45,844 nucleotides of DNA from the NCBI RefSeq assembly GCF_030146175.1, contig NZ_JASLCE010000027.1, forward strand, positions 1 through 45,844, read 5' to 3'. Position 1 is the stretch's first letter. Every line of letters begins with the position of its first letter. The notes beneath the pieces are model-generated. The model was not told the origin of the DNA. It saw nothing but the letters and a program-made list of their open reading frames with translations, and did no database searches. Made by a program: the position numbers and the translations under genes. This stretch comes from Flavobacterium sp. (GTDB lineage Bacteria; Bacteroidota; Bacteroidia; Flavobacteriales; Flavobacteriaceae). Below are positions 25,764-34,920 of this stretch, one piece after another.

Positions 25764-26665
25764 TGCTGGCCATCGTAATTCCATATTACAAGATTCAGTT
25801 TTTTGAAGAAACACTCCGTTCACTCGCCAATCAGACCGACAAACGGTTTACGGTATATATCGGAGACGATGCCAGTCCCGATGATCCATCGGGGTTATTA
25901 GAACGATTTAGCGGTCAGTTTCCGTTCGAATACCATCGCTTTGAAACCAATAAAGGCGGCAATTCGCTGGTTCGGCAATGGGATCGTTGTATCGATTTGA
26001 TCAACGACGAGGAATGGATTATGATTTTAGGTGACGATGATGTATTGTCGGATAATACCATAGCATCCTGGTATTACAATTACGAACAGTTTAAGGACAA
26101 AACGAATGTGGTTAAGTTTGCCTCAAAAATAATTTTTCAGGAAACAGCCCGAATTTCCGATCCTTTTCTACATCCTGTTTGGGAAAAAGCAACGGAATCT
26201 TTTTTTAAAAAAACAAAAGCGCTTACAAGAAGCTCGCTGTCGGAATATATTTTTACCAAAAAGGCTTACGATACCTACGGTTTTTACGATTATCCACTGG
26301 CATGGTACAGTGACGATCGCGCGTGGATCGATTTCTCCGAACAGAAAAGCATATACACCATTAATGAAAGTTTTGTCTTTATTCGATTTTCAGAAATGAA
26401 TATTTCGGGCCGACAAGACAATACCGTTTTAAAAAAGAAAGCCAAAGAACAATTTTTTGGAGACTTTATCCTAAAAAAATTAGCCCTGTTTTCTAAAAAG
26501 GAGCGATTGGATTTATTGTTAACCTATGAAGTTGCGGTAAAAGACCAGCGAAAGTTAGTCTTCAAAGAATGGCTGCTGTTAGGGAAGCACTATGTTCGTA
26601 ATTTTACACCAATATCGTTTTTAAAATTTATCCGACGTTTTTTTATCAGTATTTTTAAAAAATGA
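25763..26665 (+). CDS. Glycosyltransferase family 2
   Basis: This is a 300-residue GT-A enzyme, MLAIVIPYYKIQFFEETLRSLANQT at the start. YIGDDASPDDPSGLL (about 33-47) is the nucleotide-binding loop, NKGGNSLVRQWDRCI follows, and MILGDDDVLSDNTI (about 88-101) is the metal-binding motif. WYSDDRAWIDFSE near residue 187 is where the catalytic-base acidic motif is expected. The C-terminus is basic and hydrophobic, probably membrane-associated. It starts on the last base of the methyltransferase stop (TAATG) and overlaps the next gene by 4 bases. Confidence 0.88.
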   Translation: MLAIVIPYYKIQFFEETLRSLANQTDKRFTVYIGDDASPDDPSGLLERFSGQFPFEYHRFETNKGGNSLVRQWDRCIDLINDEEWIMILGDDDVLSDNTIASWYYNYEQFKDKTNVVKFASKIIFQETARISDPFLHPVWEKATESFFKKTKALTRSSLSEYIFTKKAYDTYGFYDYPLAWYSDDRAWIDFSEQKSIYTINESFVFIRFSEMNISGRQDNTVLKKKAKEQFFGDFILKKLALFSKKERLDLLLTYEVAVKDQRKLVFKEWLLLGKHYVRNFTPISFLKFIRRFFISIFKK

Positions 26666-27648
26666 AAGCGTTAGTATCCGTAATCATCCCAACCTATAAC
26701 CGAGCTGATCTGATTGGAGCGACTTTGGACAGTATGATTGCCCAAACCTATCAGGACTGGGAATGTATTGTCGTAGACGATGGCTCGACAGATAATACCG
26801 AAGAAATCCTGTCGGCATATAGCAATAAGGATAGTCGGTTTTACTATTATAAAAGACCCGATAACCGGACGAAAGGCGCCAATGCGTGTCGGAATTATGG
26901 CTTTGAAAAAAGCAAAGGTGCCTATATAAAGTGGTTCGATAGCGATGATATTCTGTATTCCGATTTTCTGGAAAAACAGGTTCGCATATTGGAAGAAGAT
27001 AAAGAGTTGGATTTTTGTGCCTGTCTGGCGGAAGATTTTACAGAAGGTTCACCCATTAAAACCGTTTTTAGAGCAAACCGAACACCAAAGGAAGATGTAT
27101 TAACGGCCTATCTCACCAAAAATCATTATTTTTTTACCGCGGCACCGTTATGGAGACGTATAACATTGGAGGGCAAAGCTTTATTTGATGAAGAATTAGC
27201 CAATAGTCACGAAACGGATTTCCATTTCAGAATGCTGGCCAATCATTTAAAATATGTATACAAGGACGATGTGTTATTTGGAATCAGAAGAGGACATCAA
27301 AGTATAACGCAGGACAAAGCCAATGAACTTTCGTCGCATATTTCCCGACTTAAATTTTTTACAAAAGCATTTAAAATTGTAGCAACAACGGCGACAGAAA
27401 ATCAAAATACGCTCCAACAATATTTATTATACCGACAGTTGAGTTCGTTTTATCAGATCAAAATAAATTCCGGAAAAACAATAAAAGGATACGGTATTCA
27501 AATACTGAAAAATATTTTCAATACAGCCTATCCGCTACAAGATAAAATCCGGATCTATATCGGTTTTATACTCATCACAATTTCCAATAAAGGCTATAAT
27601 TTTTTAAAAAGTGCCAAGATTGACATCAATGAAGCGATCGAAAATTAA
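26662..27648 (+). CDS. Glycosyltransferase family 2
   Basis: The 328-residue protein starts MKALVSVIIPTYNRADLIGATLDSM, standard for the family. CIVVDDGSTDNTEEIL (about 35-50) binds the nucleotide, GANACRNYGFEKSKGAYIKWFDSDDILYSDFL (about 77-108) includes the D-S-D metal motif. NSHETDFHFRML near residue 180 holds the expected ED-type catalytic acid. It ends a translationally coupled run that began at wzt; an 89-base spacer follows, in which I find no convincing promoter. Confidence 0.9.
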   Translation: MKALVSVIIPTYNRADLIGATLDSMIAQTYQDWECIVVDDGSTDNTEEILSAYSNKDSRFYYYKRPDNRTKGANACRNYGFEKSKGAYIKWFDSDDILYSDFLEKQVRILEEDKELDFCACLAEDFTEGSPIKTVFRANRTPKEDVLTAYLTKNHYFFTAAPLWRRITLEGKALFDEELANSHETDFHFRMLANHLKYVYKDDVLFGIRRGHQSITQDKANELSSHISRLKFFTKAFKIVATTATENQNTLQQYLLYRQLSSFYQIKINSGKTIKGYGIQILKNIFNTAYPLQDKIRIYIGFILITISNKGYNFLKSAKIDINEAIEN

Positions 27649-27737
27649 ATAAAGTAATCGTTTAAAAATATTGATCATTAAAAAATCGTTACGTAAAATT
27701 AAAACGGATTTGTCATAAACAAAACAAACAAGGAGTT

Positions 27738-28721
27738 ATGAAAGTTAGTGTATGTATGATAACTTATGGGCACGAAAAGTTCATACGTCAGGCGATAGAA
27801 GGCGTCTTGATGCAGGAATGTGATTTTGATTATGAATTAGTTATCGCCAACGATTGTTCTCCGGATGCCACCGACGAAATTGTAAAAGATATTATCAAAA
27901 CACATCCGAAAGCACACAAAATACACTATTTTCCCCATTCCAAAAACCTGGGTATGATGCCTAATTTCCTGTTTGCTATGGCACAATGTAAAGGCGAGTA
28001 TGTGGCGATGTGTGAAGGAGATGATTATTGGATAACCAAAGATAAACTTCAAAAGCAAGTCGGTATTCTGGAAGCTAACCCAAATACAGGATTGGTTTAT
28101 ACGGATGTAAAACATTATGATCAAAAAATAGAAAAGTTGCTGGATAAACCGGCCGGAAAGGAAGTCAGTAAAGCGGATGTTATTCCCGTAATGTTGAAAA
28201 ACAAATTTATTGAGTTTCCAACTACCTTGTTTCGGAAAAAAGTTCTCGATAAAGCAATTGAAATCAACCAGACGTCACTGTTAAAAGGTGTGATCGGCGA
28301 TACCCGTATTCTTTTAGAAACAGCATACCTGTCGGATATTTTCTTTTTAAAGGAAGTGACAACCGTATATCGGATCGTCGAAGGAAGTGCCAGTCATCCC
28401 AAAAATATTGACAAATATATTTTTGCGCTTAAAGATTCGTATTTATGCCGAAAAGAATTCGTAGAACGCCATAACCTGCCAAAAGTCTGGTTGTCGGATG
28501 CAATATGTAATACCAATAGAGGATTGATCAACATGGCTTTTATTGCAGATAACTATACTGATGCATTGAAATTACTTAAAAATGTAGTAATTTTTGAGAT
28601 GTTTACATATTCGAGCAAATCGGTTATAAAGAAAAAAATGACCTTGGAAATATGGGGTAAAGGATTTCTGGCGTTTTTAGGAATCGGTGTTTTACGCCAA
28701 AAAATAAAAAAGAATAATTAG
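27738..28721 (+). CDS. Glycosyltransferase family 2
   Basis: This is a 327-residue family 2 enzyme: MKVSVCMITYGHEKFIRQAIEGVLMQ at the start, VIANDCSPDATDEI (about 37-50) and VAMCEGDDYWITKDKL (about 88-103), where EGDDYW is a well-known variant of the metal motif. IGDTRILLETAYLSD near 182 is the later acidic motif. An AAGGAG sequence lies at 27730-27735, only 2 bases before the ATG, unusually close. Spacers of 89 bases upstream and 67 downstream set it apart from its neighbours. Confidence 0.9.
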   Translation: MKVSVCMITYGHEKFIRQAIEGVLMQECDFDYELVIANDCSPDATDEIVKDIIKTHPKAHKIHYFPHSKNLGMMPNFLFAMAQCKGEYVAMCEGDDYWITKDKLQKQVGILEANPNTGLVYTDVKHYDQKIEKLLDKPAGKEVSKADVIPVMLKNKFIEFPTTLFRKKVLDKAIEINQTSLLKGVIGDTRILLETAYLSDIFFLKEVTTVYRIVEGSASHPKNIDKYIFALKDSYLCRKEFVERHNLPKVWLSDAICNTNRGLINMAFIADNYTDALKLLKNVVIFEMFTYSSKSVIKKKMTLEIWGKGFLAFLGIGVLRQKIKKNN

Positions 28722-28788
28722 ACAAAATAAACAATACCCTATATTCTTTGGGATATTATAGTGATAAAAGCAATTTATTTTAAATACG

Positions 28789-29817
28789 ATGCGGGTAGGA
28801 TTTAATCCACATAAAGATCAAGTACAACAAGCGGACGATTACTTCCATCAGGTAATCTTACCGGTCTATATTCCATCTTTCGACGGTTATTTTAAAGACA
28901 GTTTTGCGATATTGAAATATTGTATCGATTCCTTATTGCTAACGGTTCATTCCAAAACCTTTATCACGATTGTTAATAATGGTAGCTGTGAAACCATCGT
29001 TACTTATTTGAATGAATTATTGGCCGCCCAAAAAATTCACGAATTGCTGCATACCTCTAATATCGGAAAAATGAATGCCGTTTTAAAAGGCTTGTCCGGT
29101 AATGACTTTCCTTTGGTCACTATTGCGGATTCCGATGTGATGTTTTTGCCCGACTGGCAGATGGCGACCTATGCAGTGTTCGAAAATTTTCCTAAAGCCG
29201 GGGCGGTTTGTCCAACGCCGTCTTCGCGATCGTATAAAACCTATACTGCTAATGTTTTGTGGGATTATTTCTGGTCCCGAAAATTGCAATTTACAGCCGT
29301 GAAAAACCCGGATGGATTAAAAGCGTTTGGACATAGCGTGGGAAATGAAAATTTTTACAACCGTTACCAACTGGAAAAATACCTCACGCTTACGCAAGGA
29401 AATACCAAAGCAGTAATTGGCGCCGGACATTATCTGGCCACCTATCGCAGCGAAATTTTTAAAAATAAATTGCCCAAGCATACTCAATATCGTTTAGGAG
29501 GAACCAGCGAGCGGGACATATTGGATATTCCAGTGGTCAAATCCGGTTATTACCGATTGGCAACAGAAGATAATTTTGCCTACCATCTTGGAAATGTAAC
29601 AGAACCCTGGATGGCCGATACATTGCAAACCCTAACAAAAAGCGCTGTGAGCCCGATAAAACAACCCGTTTTAAAAGCAAACAATGCAACAAAAATCGGA
29701 TATTGGATCAAAACAAAACTTTTTTCCAGATTCCTGTTTAATAAAAATATAATACCCTTATTTTTCAAGTTTAAAGGATTGCCGGCCAATGTGGTACAAT
29801 CGTATTTAAAGAATTAA
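28789..29817 (+). CDS. Glycosyltransferase, GT-A fold (family 2-like)
   Basis: This 342-residue protein lacks the usual short N-terminal strand; it has about 25 extra residues (MRVGFNPHKDQVQQ...) before VILPVYIPSF. TFITIVNNGS (about 58-67) is the nucleotide-binding loop, LLHTSNIGKMNAVLKGL (about 86-102) follows, and VTIADSDVMFLPDWQ (about 110-124) is the D-S-D metal motif. GGTSERDILDIPVV near 248 may carry the catalytic acid. A C-terminal tail of about 60 basic residues looks membrane-binding. Its donor cannot be predicted. Confidence 0.8.
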   Translation: MRVGFNPHKDQVQQADDYFHQVILPVYIPSFDGYFKDSFAILKYCIDSLLLTVHSKTFITIVNNGSCETIVTYLNELLAAQKIHELLHTSNIGKMNAVLKGLSGNDFPLVTIADSDVMFLPDWQMATYAVFENFPKAGAVCPTPSSRSYKTYTANVLWDYFWSRKLQFTAVKNPDGLKAFGHSVGNENFYNRYQLEKYLTLTQGNTKAVIGAGHYLATYRSEIFKNKLPKHTQYRLGGTSERDILDIPVVKSGYYRLATEDNFAYHLGNVTEPWMADTLQTLTKSAVSPIKQPVLKANNATKIGYWIKTKLFSRFLFNKNIIPLFFKFKGLPANVVQSYLKN

Positions 29818-29865
29818 CTGAGGAAGAAAAACAAACCGAAAAAGACATAATAACTGTTGATACCC

Positions 29866-30942
29866 ATGATAACCGTAATCTATCCCTATAGAAACCGGGA
29901 CTTGGAACGCGTGCGACGTTCCCTGGATTCCTTACAGATCCAGACCGATATACGATTTAAAGTCGTCTTGGTCGATTATGGATCGGATCAGATAACAGCA
30001 CGTGCCGTTCAGGAATTGACTAAGCAATATGCTTTTGTAGAATACCATTACCTTTTTACAACAGATCAGCCCTGGAGTAGGAGTATCGCCTTAAATTATG
30101 CCATCCGGAAAGCCGATACCGACTATTGTTTTATGGCGGATATCGATATGATTTTCGCCCCGGATTTTATGGCATTTGCCAATCAGCATGCCCGATTGGA
30201 CGAAGGAATGTATTTCCCGGTAGGGTTTCTATCGGAAGCGGAAAGCGTTAATAAAAAATCATTTGATCAATATATACTAAAATTTAGTAGTAGTAGCGAA
30301 GCTGCAGGAATGTCGTTGTTTCCTACGGCAAAATTGCATCAGATTCGAGGGTACGATCAGTTTTTTCATTTTTGGGGATCGGAAGACAACGATATTCACA
30401 ATCGCCTAAAACAATTGGGTTGTCCGATTCGATTTTGTGACGACAAAATACGGATGTTGCACCAATGGCATCCCAACTTCCGACAAACGGAAAGCGCTCT
30501 GTTAAAACAGGAATTGCAACTTTCGGGTGTGGCCGAATTAAACCAGGAACATTTTCGGTTCAATCAACAACGACAATTCACAACGGTTAACTCCGAAAAC
30601 TGGGGAATCGTGATGGATAAAAAAGACTATAATTTCCTACGGGAACTTCCGGTTCAAAAAATAACAAACCGTAAAAGTGCCATTGATCATTTGATATTCG
30701 GTCAACTGCCGCAATTGAAAGACGGAGAAACGCTTAGTGTTTGTATCGAAGAAGAGCCGTTGTATAACAGTTTTAAATACAAACTCAAAAAAATACTGGG
30801 AAAAAAGGTACCGGATTATTATACGTTAAAAGAGAGTAACGATCTGTTGTTGCGGCATATTGTTACCCAGTATGCGCATTTGCCATATACCTACAGAATA
30901 CGTGAAAACCTTAGCGGTATCGAGTTTAAAATAAAAAAATAG
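29866..30942 (+). CDS. Glycosyltransferase family 2 with galactosyltransferase-type (GT7C) motif
   Basis: This 358-residue enzyme starts MITVIYPYRNRDLERVRRSL when the ATG at 29866 is taken; a TTG at 29857 would add three residues. VLVDYGSDQITARAV (about 34-48) is the first loop, and YCFMADIDMIFAPDFM (about 86-101) is the D-x-D motif. RGYDQFFHFWGSEDNDIHNRLKQLG (from about 160) is the WGxEDxD motif of beta-1,4-galactosyltransferase-like and chondroitin-polymerase-like proteins, providing the catalytic acid. About 130 further residues are unassigned. The motif favours transfer of galactose or N-acetyl-galactosamine, only as an inference. Confidence 0.85.
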   Translation: MITVIYPYRNRDLERVRRSLDSLQIQTDIRFKVVLVDYGSDQITARAVQELTKQYAFVEYHYLFTTDQPWSRSIALNYAIRKADTDYCFMADIDMIFAPDFMAFANQHARLDEGMYFPVGFLSEAESVNKKSFDQYILKFSSSSEAAGMSLFPTAKLHQIRGYDQFFHFWGSEDNDIHNRLKQLGCPIRFCDDKIRMLHQWHPNFRQTESALLKQELQLSGVAELNQEHFRFNQQRQFTTVNSENWGIVMDKKDYNFLRELPVQKITNRKSAIDHLIFGQLPQLKDGETLSVCIEEEPLYNSFKYKLKKILGKKVPDYYTLKESNDLLLRHIVTQYAHLPYTYRIRENLSGIEFKIKK

Positions 30943-30969
30943 AAGCCATATTTTTTATATTTTTACCAA

Positions 30970-32076
30970 ATGGTAACAAACTTTCCCAAAGTAATCCTTA
31001 TTTCACAAATGCCCCTGCCTTATCCGAAAATAGGGAGCTGGACAACCTTGTATAAGAATTACTTCGAAAGTAAGCATCAGATCGACTATATTATCTGCGA
31101 ACCTCCTGAAAAAAGATTCGATACGGTAAAATATGCAGTGGTTGAAAACACCTTACAGGCAAAAATCATCCGGAAATGGAAGAAAAACCGCTATGTGGGA
31201 TATCTGAATGCGTTGGAAGAATTGTTACAACCGGATCAGAAATACATCATTCAGATTGTCGATAATTACGGAATTGTAAAGCCGCTACTAAAATTCCTTT
31301 CGGAAAGTGGCTATCGTCAGCATTGTTATTTGCAATTCTGTTATCACGGCTTCCCGCCTTTCTACGAAAATTTTGCCGGACGTTGGTTTTTTGAAGGGAT
31401 CGATGAGATGGTAGTGTTAACGCACGATTCGTACAAAGCCCATAAAGACTATTATACCGTTTTACCAACCCGTTTTTCGGTACTTCATAATGGCGTGGAC
31501 ACTAAAAAGTTTCACCCGATTGCAACAGACACCAGACAACTTCTAAAAGAAGAATATGGTGTGATCAATAAAAAAATATTTGTCTGGTGTGCACAGGATC
31601 GTCCTAAAAAAGGATTGCATATTGTTTTGGATGCCTGGAAAAACGTAATCGAAAAAAGAAACGATTGTGTATTGTGGGTTATCGGAACCGAACCCAAAGA
31701 AGCGATGGAAGGCGTTCGTTATTTCGGGAAAATTCCGAATGATGAATTGGCAAAATACCTTCAGGCAGCCGATTGTTATTTGTTTTCAACGTTGTGTCAC
31801 GAAGGTTTTGGCTTAAGTCTTATCGAAGCTTTGCATTGCGGTAATTATTGCATCGCATCCGCTTTAGGAGGCGTTCCCGAAGTATTACAATACGGAAAGT
31901 TTGGAAAACTAATCGAAAGTCCGCATTTTGTCTCCGAATGGGAAAAAGCAATGTTGGATTTTGCAGAAAATCCCGAGCAATCTTATGCTTTTGATACCGC
32001 GTTGTATACCACCGAAAACTGGAATGCAGGAATGAATACGATTATTGCATCTGCTCAAAAGAAAATGTCCCAATGA
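30970..32076 (+). CDS. Glycosyltransferase family 4
   Basis: The 368-residue GT-B protein begins with KVILISQMPLPYPKIGSWTTLY. LHNGVDTKKFHP (about 175-186) is the interdomain GVD segment. VWCAQDRPKKGLHIVLDAW (about 203-221) and GKIPNDELAKYLQAADCYLFSTLCHEGFGLSLIEALHCGNYCIAS (from about 253) contain the E-x7-E donor site (E-GFGLSLI-E). It is coupled by ATGA to the CMP-sugar synthetase gene, so it belongs to the same translational block as the neu genes, but GT4 enzymes do not usually use CMP donors. Confidence 0.9.
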   Translation: MVTNFPKVILISQMPLPYPKIGSWTTLYKNYFESKHQIDYIICEPPEKRFDTVKYAVVENTLQAKIIRKWKKNRYVGYLNALEELLQPDQKYIIQIVDNYGIVKPLLKFLSESGYRQHCYLQFCYHGFPPFYENFAGRWFFEGIDEMVVLTHDSYKAHKDYYTVLPTRFSVLHNGVDTKKFHPIATDTRQLLKEEYGVINKKIFVWCAQDRPKKGLHIVLDAWKNVIEKRNDCVLWVIGTEPKEAMEGVRYFGKIPNDELAKYLQAADCYLFSTLCHEGFGLSLIEALHCGNYCIASALGGVPEVLQYGKFGKLIESPHFVSEWEKAMLDFAENPEQSYAFDTALYTTENWNAGMNTIIASAQKKMSQ

Positions 32077-32750
32077 AAACGATAGCTGTAATTCCGGCTC
32101 GCGGCGGATCGAAACGACTTCCCGGGAAAAATATAAAACTACTCGGAGGAAAACCGCTTATCGCGCATTCTATCGAATATGCCAAAGCCAATGCGGATAT
32201 AATTGATGCTATCGTAGTAAGTACCGATGATTCGGAAATCAAAAAAATAGCCCTGGATTACGGAGCGATTGTAATCGACAGACCGGCTTCGCTTTCGGGC
32301 GATTTGGAACCAACGGTTACCGCTTTAAAACATGTGCTGGAATCGCTAACGGAAAAACCGGAAAATGTCGTTTTATTACAGGCGACAAATCCGTTACGAC
32401 CGGAGGCATTACTTCGGGAAAGCTTTGAAAAATATAGCACGACCGGAGCCGATAGTTTGTTTTCGGTAACTCCCATAATCCGTAAACTAGGAAAAATAAC
32501 CCAATCCAGATACGTTCCGTTTAATTATGAAATCGGACAACGGAGTCAGGATATGGAACCTTTATATTTTGAAAACGGATTGCTATACATCAGTAAATCC
32601 GAACTTATTTTAGAAGAACAAAAAATTATTAGCGAACAGGCTATTCCCTGGATTGTGGAACATCCGTTTGCCGAACTGGATATCGATACGGAAGCCGATT
32701 TTGAATATGCATCCTATCTGTATCACAACCATAAAACACATAATAAATGA
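32073..32750 (+). CDS. neuA: CMP-nonulosonate (acylneuraminate) cytidylyltransferase
   Basis: This 225-residue enzyme activates a nonulosonic acid with CTP to give CMP-sugar. [17 protein letters not shown] (about 4-20) is the P-loop-like CTP-binding signature. [45 protein letters not shown] (about 103-112) and [15 protein letters not shown] (about 203-217, metal-binding Asp) complete the family pattern. No C-terminal extra domain is present. It overlaps the GT4 gene and neuB by 4 bases each. Sequence alone does not tell neuraminic, legionaminic or pseudaminic acid apart; the neighbours argue for the first two. Confidence 0.92.
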   Translation: MKTIAVIPARGGSKRLPGKNIKLLGGKPLIAHSIEYAKANADIIDAIVVSTDDSEIKKIALDYGAIVIDRPASLSGDLEPTVTALKHVLESLTEKPENVVLLQATNPLRPEALLRESFEKYSTTGADSLFSVTPIIRKLGKITQSRYVPFNYEIGQRSQDMEPLYFENGLLYISKSELILEEQKIISEQAIPWIVEHPFAELDIDTEADFEYASYLYHNHKTHNK

Positions 32751-33787
32751 ATCCCTATATTGAAATAGCCGGAAGAAAAATCGGCCCGGATTATCCGCCA
32801 TTGGTAATTGCCGAAATCGGAATTAACCACGAAGGTTCCCTGCAAACGGCCAAAGAAATGGTCGATGCGGCTTTTCGCGCCGGTGTGGAAGTGGTGAAAC
32901 ATCAAACCCATATTGTAGCCGATGAAATGAGTGGTGCCGCCAAAAAGGTAATACCCGGCAATGCCGATGTTTCGATCTATGAAATTATGGAGCGTTGTGC
33001 TTTAAATGAAGCCGATGAACTCGAGCTTAAAAATTATGTGGAAAGCAAAGGAATGCTCTTTATTTCGACACCGTTTTCAAGAGCGGCAGCCGAGCGATTG
33101 CGAAAATTCGATATTCCGGCCTATAAGATCGGTTCGGGTGAATGCAATAATTATCCGTTACTCGAACATATCGCATCTTTTGGAAAACCGGTCATTTTAA
33201 GTACCGGGATGAATACCATTGAAAGCATTCGTAAAGCCGTGGCTATTTTTGATAAACACAAGGTGCCGGTAGCACTGTTGCATACTACGAATTTATATCC
33301 TACGCCAATCCATCTGGTTCGTTTTGGCGCGATGACCGAAATGCACAATGCCTTCCCGGATAAGGTTTTCGGATTAAGTGATCATACATTAAACAACAAT
33401 GCCTGTCTTGGAGCCGTAGCCTTGGGAGCGTCCATTTTGGAACGCCATTTTACCGATCATATGGAACGCACCGGACCGGATATTGTATGCAGTATGGACG
33501 AGCAAAATTGTGCCGATCTGATTCGGAATGCCGCTGAAATCGCACTAATGAGAGGCGGAACCAAACAACCGGCAAAAGAGGAACAGGTAACGATCGATTT
33601 TGCATTTGCAACCCTGTGTACGATTCAGGATATCAAAAAAGGGGATGTTTTTACAAAAGAAAACACCTGGGTAAAACGCCCGGGAACCGGAAAAATACTG
33701 GCCGAACATTTCGAATCCGTATTGGGTAAAACCGCCGGACGGGATATTGCTAACGACGAACAGCTAAGTTGGGACGATATAGTATAA
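32747..33787 (+). CDS. neuB: Nonulosonic acid synthase (N-acetylneuraminate/legionaminate synthase)
   Basis: This 346-residue enzyme condenses phosphoenolpyruvate with ManNAc or a 6-deoxy diamino relative. [24 protein letters not shown] begins the TIM barrel. [38 protein letters not shown] (about 132-149), [19 protein letters not shown] and GLSDHTL...[12 protein letters not shown] are active-site motifs. From about residue 285, [23 protein letters not shown] is the C-terminal SAF antifreeze-like domain. It overlaps neuA and is 7 bases from neuC. Both the barrel and SAF domain are intact. Confidence 0.94.
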   Translation: MNPYIEIAGRKIGPDYPPLVIAEIGINHEGSLQTAKEMVDAAFRAGVEVVKHQTHIVADEMSGAAKKVIPGNADVSIYEIMERCALNEADELELKNYVESKGMLFISTPFSRAAAERLRKFDIPAYKIGSGECNNYPLLEHIASFGKPVILSTGMNTIESIRKAVAIFDKHKVPVALLHTTNLYPTPIHLVRFGAMTEMHNAFPDKVFGLSDHTLNNNACLGAVALGASILERHFTDHMERTGPDIVCSMDEQNCADLIRNAAEIALMRGGTKQPAKEEQVTIDFAFATLCTIQDIKKGDVFTKENTWVKRPGTGKILAEHFESVLGKTAGRDIANDEQLSWDDIV

Positions 33788-33794
33788 TCGCAGG

Positions 33795-34916
33795 ATGAAA
33801 AAAATTGTATTTCTAACCGGTACCCGTGCCGATTTCGGGAAAATCAAATCGCTGATCCAGGCTTTGGAAAAGCAACCGGATTTTACACCCTATCTTTTTG
33901 TGACCGGCATGCACCTGCAACAGGAATACGGTTATACGTGGATTGAGATTGAGCGTTGTGGATTTACAAATCTGCATGCGTTTGAAAATCATACCCACGA
34001 AACAACGATGGATTTGACACTGGCCAAAACGATCGAAGGATTGTCGGCCTACTGTAAAGAGATCCAACCGGATATGATTATCATTCACGGCGACAGGGTG
34101 GAAGCACTGGCAGGAGCTATTGTGGGATCGCTCAACAATATCCTGGTAGCGCATATTGAAGGTGGTGAAATTTCCGGAACGATAGACGAATTGATCCGAC
34201 ATGCGACAAGTAAGATGAGTCACGTTCATTTTGTGTCGAATGATACGGCCAAAAAACGACTGATACAAATGGGCGAACTGGAAGCGTCTGTGTCGGTTAT
34301 CGGTTCTCCGGATCTGGATATTATGTTTTCGGATACACTTCCCGACCTGCAAACCGTAAAAGAATACTACGAAATAGATTTTGATCATTATGCGGTGGCC
34401 ATGTTCCACCCGGTGACAACCGAATTTCAAAACATGCAAGACTATGCCGATAATTTTGTCGCGGCATTATTAGATGATGATCGCCCGTATGTGGTCATTT
34501 ATCCGAATAATGATCTGGGCAATTCTGCGATTGTAAAGGCTTACGAAAAGCTAAAAGACAACAAACGTTTTCGGGTTTTTCCGTCCTTGCGGTTTGAATA
34601 CTTTCTGACTTTGCTCAAAAATGCCCGTTTTATTATCGGAAACAGTAGTGCCGGAATCAGAGAGGCGCCGTATTACGGTTTGCCGATCATTAACATCGGC
34701 AGTCGCCAGCAAAATCGTTCGGTAAATAGTGATATATTGAATGTCGACTATGATAAAGCGGCTATTCAGGAAGCATTGAAAGTTATCGGGACGCATACTG
34801 TTCAAAAAATAACCGGTGATTACGGTAGCGGAAATAGCGCCGAATTATTTGTCAGTTCCCTTAAAGAAGCGAATCTTTGGCAATTAAACCACCAAAAACA
34901 ATTTAGGGATATTTAA
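33795..34916 (+). CDS. neuC: UDP-N-acetylglucosamine 2-epimerase, hydrolysing (NeuC/LegG type)
   Basis: The 373-residue enzyme releases ManNAc (or the 2,4-diacetamido analogue) and UDP from a UDP-sugar. MKKIVFLTGTRADFGKIKSLI is the hydrolysing-subfamily start (TRADFGK rather than WecB's ARPNFMK). IIHGDRVEALAGAIVGS (about 96-112), VAHIEGGEISGTIDELIRHA (about 117-136), MFHPVTTE and FIIGNSSAGIREAPYYGLPIINIGSRQQNR (from about 279) are the characteristic motifs. It completes the neuA-neuB-neuC set. Together these turn UDP-GlcNAc into CMP-Neu5Ac, or if fed a 4-acetamido-6-deoxy sugar, into CMP-legionaminic acid. No aminotransferase or dehydratase lies within this operon, favouring Neu5Ac. Confidence 0.92.
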   Translation: MKKIVFLTGTRADFGKIKSLIQALEKQPDFTPYLFVTGMHLQQEYGYTWIEIERCGFTNLHAFENHTHETTMDLTLAKTIEGLSAYCKEIQPDMIIIHGDRVEALAGAIVGSLNNILVAHIEGGEISGTIDELIRHATSKMSHVHFVSNDTAKKRLIQMGELEASVSVIGSPDLDIMFSDTLPDLQTVKEYYEIDFDHYAVAMFHPVTTEFQNMQDYADNFVAALLDDDRPYVVIYPNNDLGNSAIVKAYEKLKDNKRFRVFPSLRFEYFLTLLKNARFIIGNSSAGIREAPYYGLPIINIGSRQQNRSVNSDILNVDYDKAAIQEALKVIGTHTVQKITGDYGSGNSAELFVSSLKEANLWQLNHQKQFRDI

Positions 34917-34920
34917 AAAG

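Noticed and set aside
28722..28788. ATTCTTTG near 28750 considered as a -7 element
   Set aside because: The first two bases are AT rather than TA, so it does not match TAnnTTTG, and no -33 TTG is suitably placed.
33813..34439. A 208-codon open frame on the minus strand inside neuC
   Set aside because: It lies wholly inside a gene with clear family motifs, and its translation is rich in His, Cys and Phe with no recognisable domain. It is a shadow of the neuC frame.
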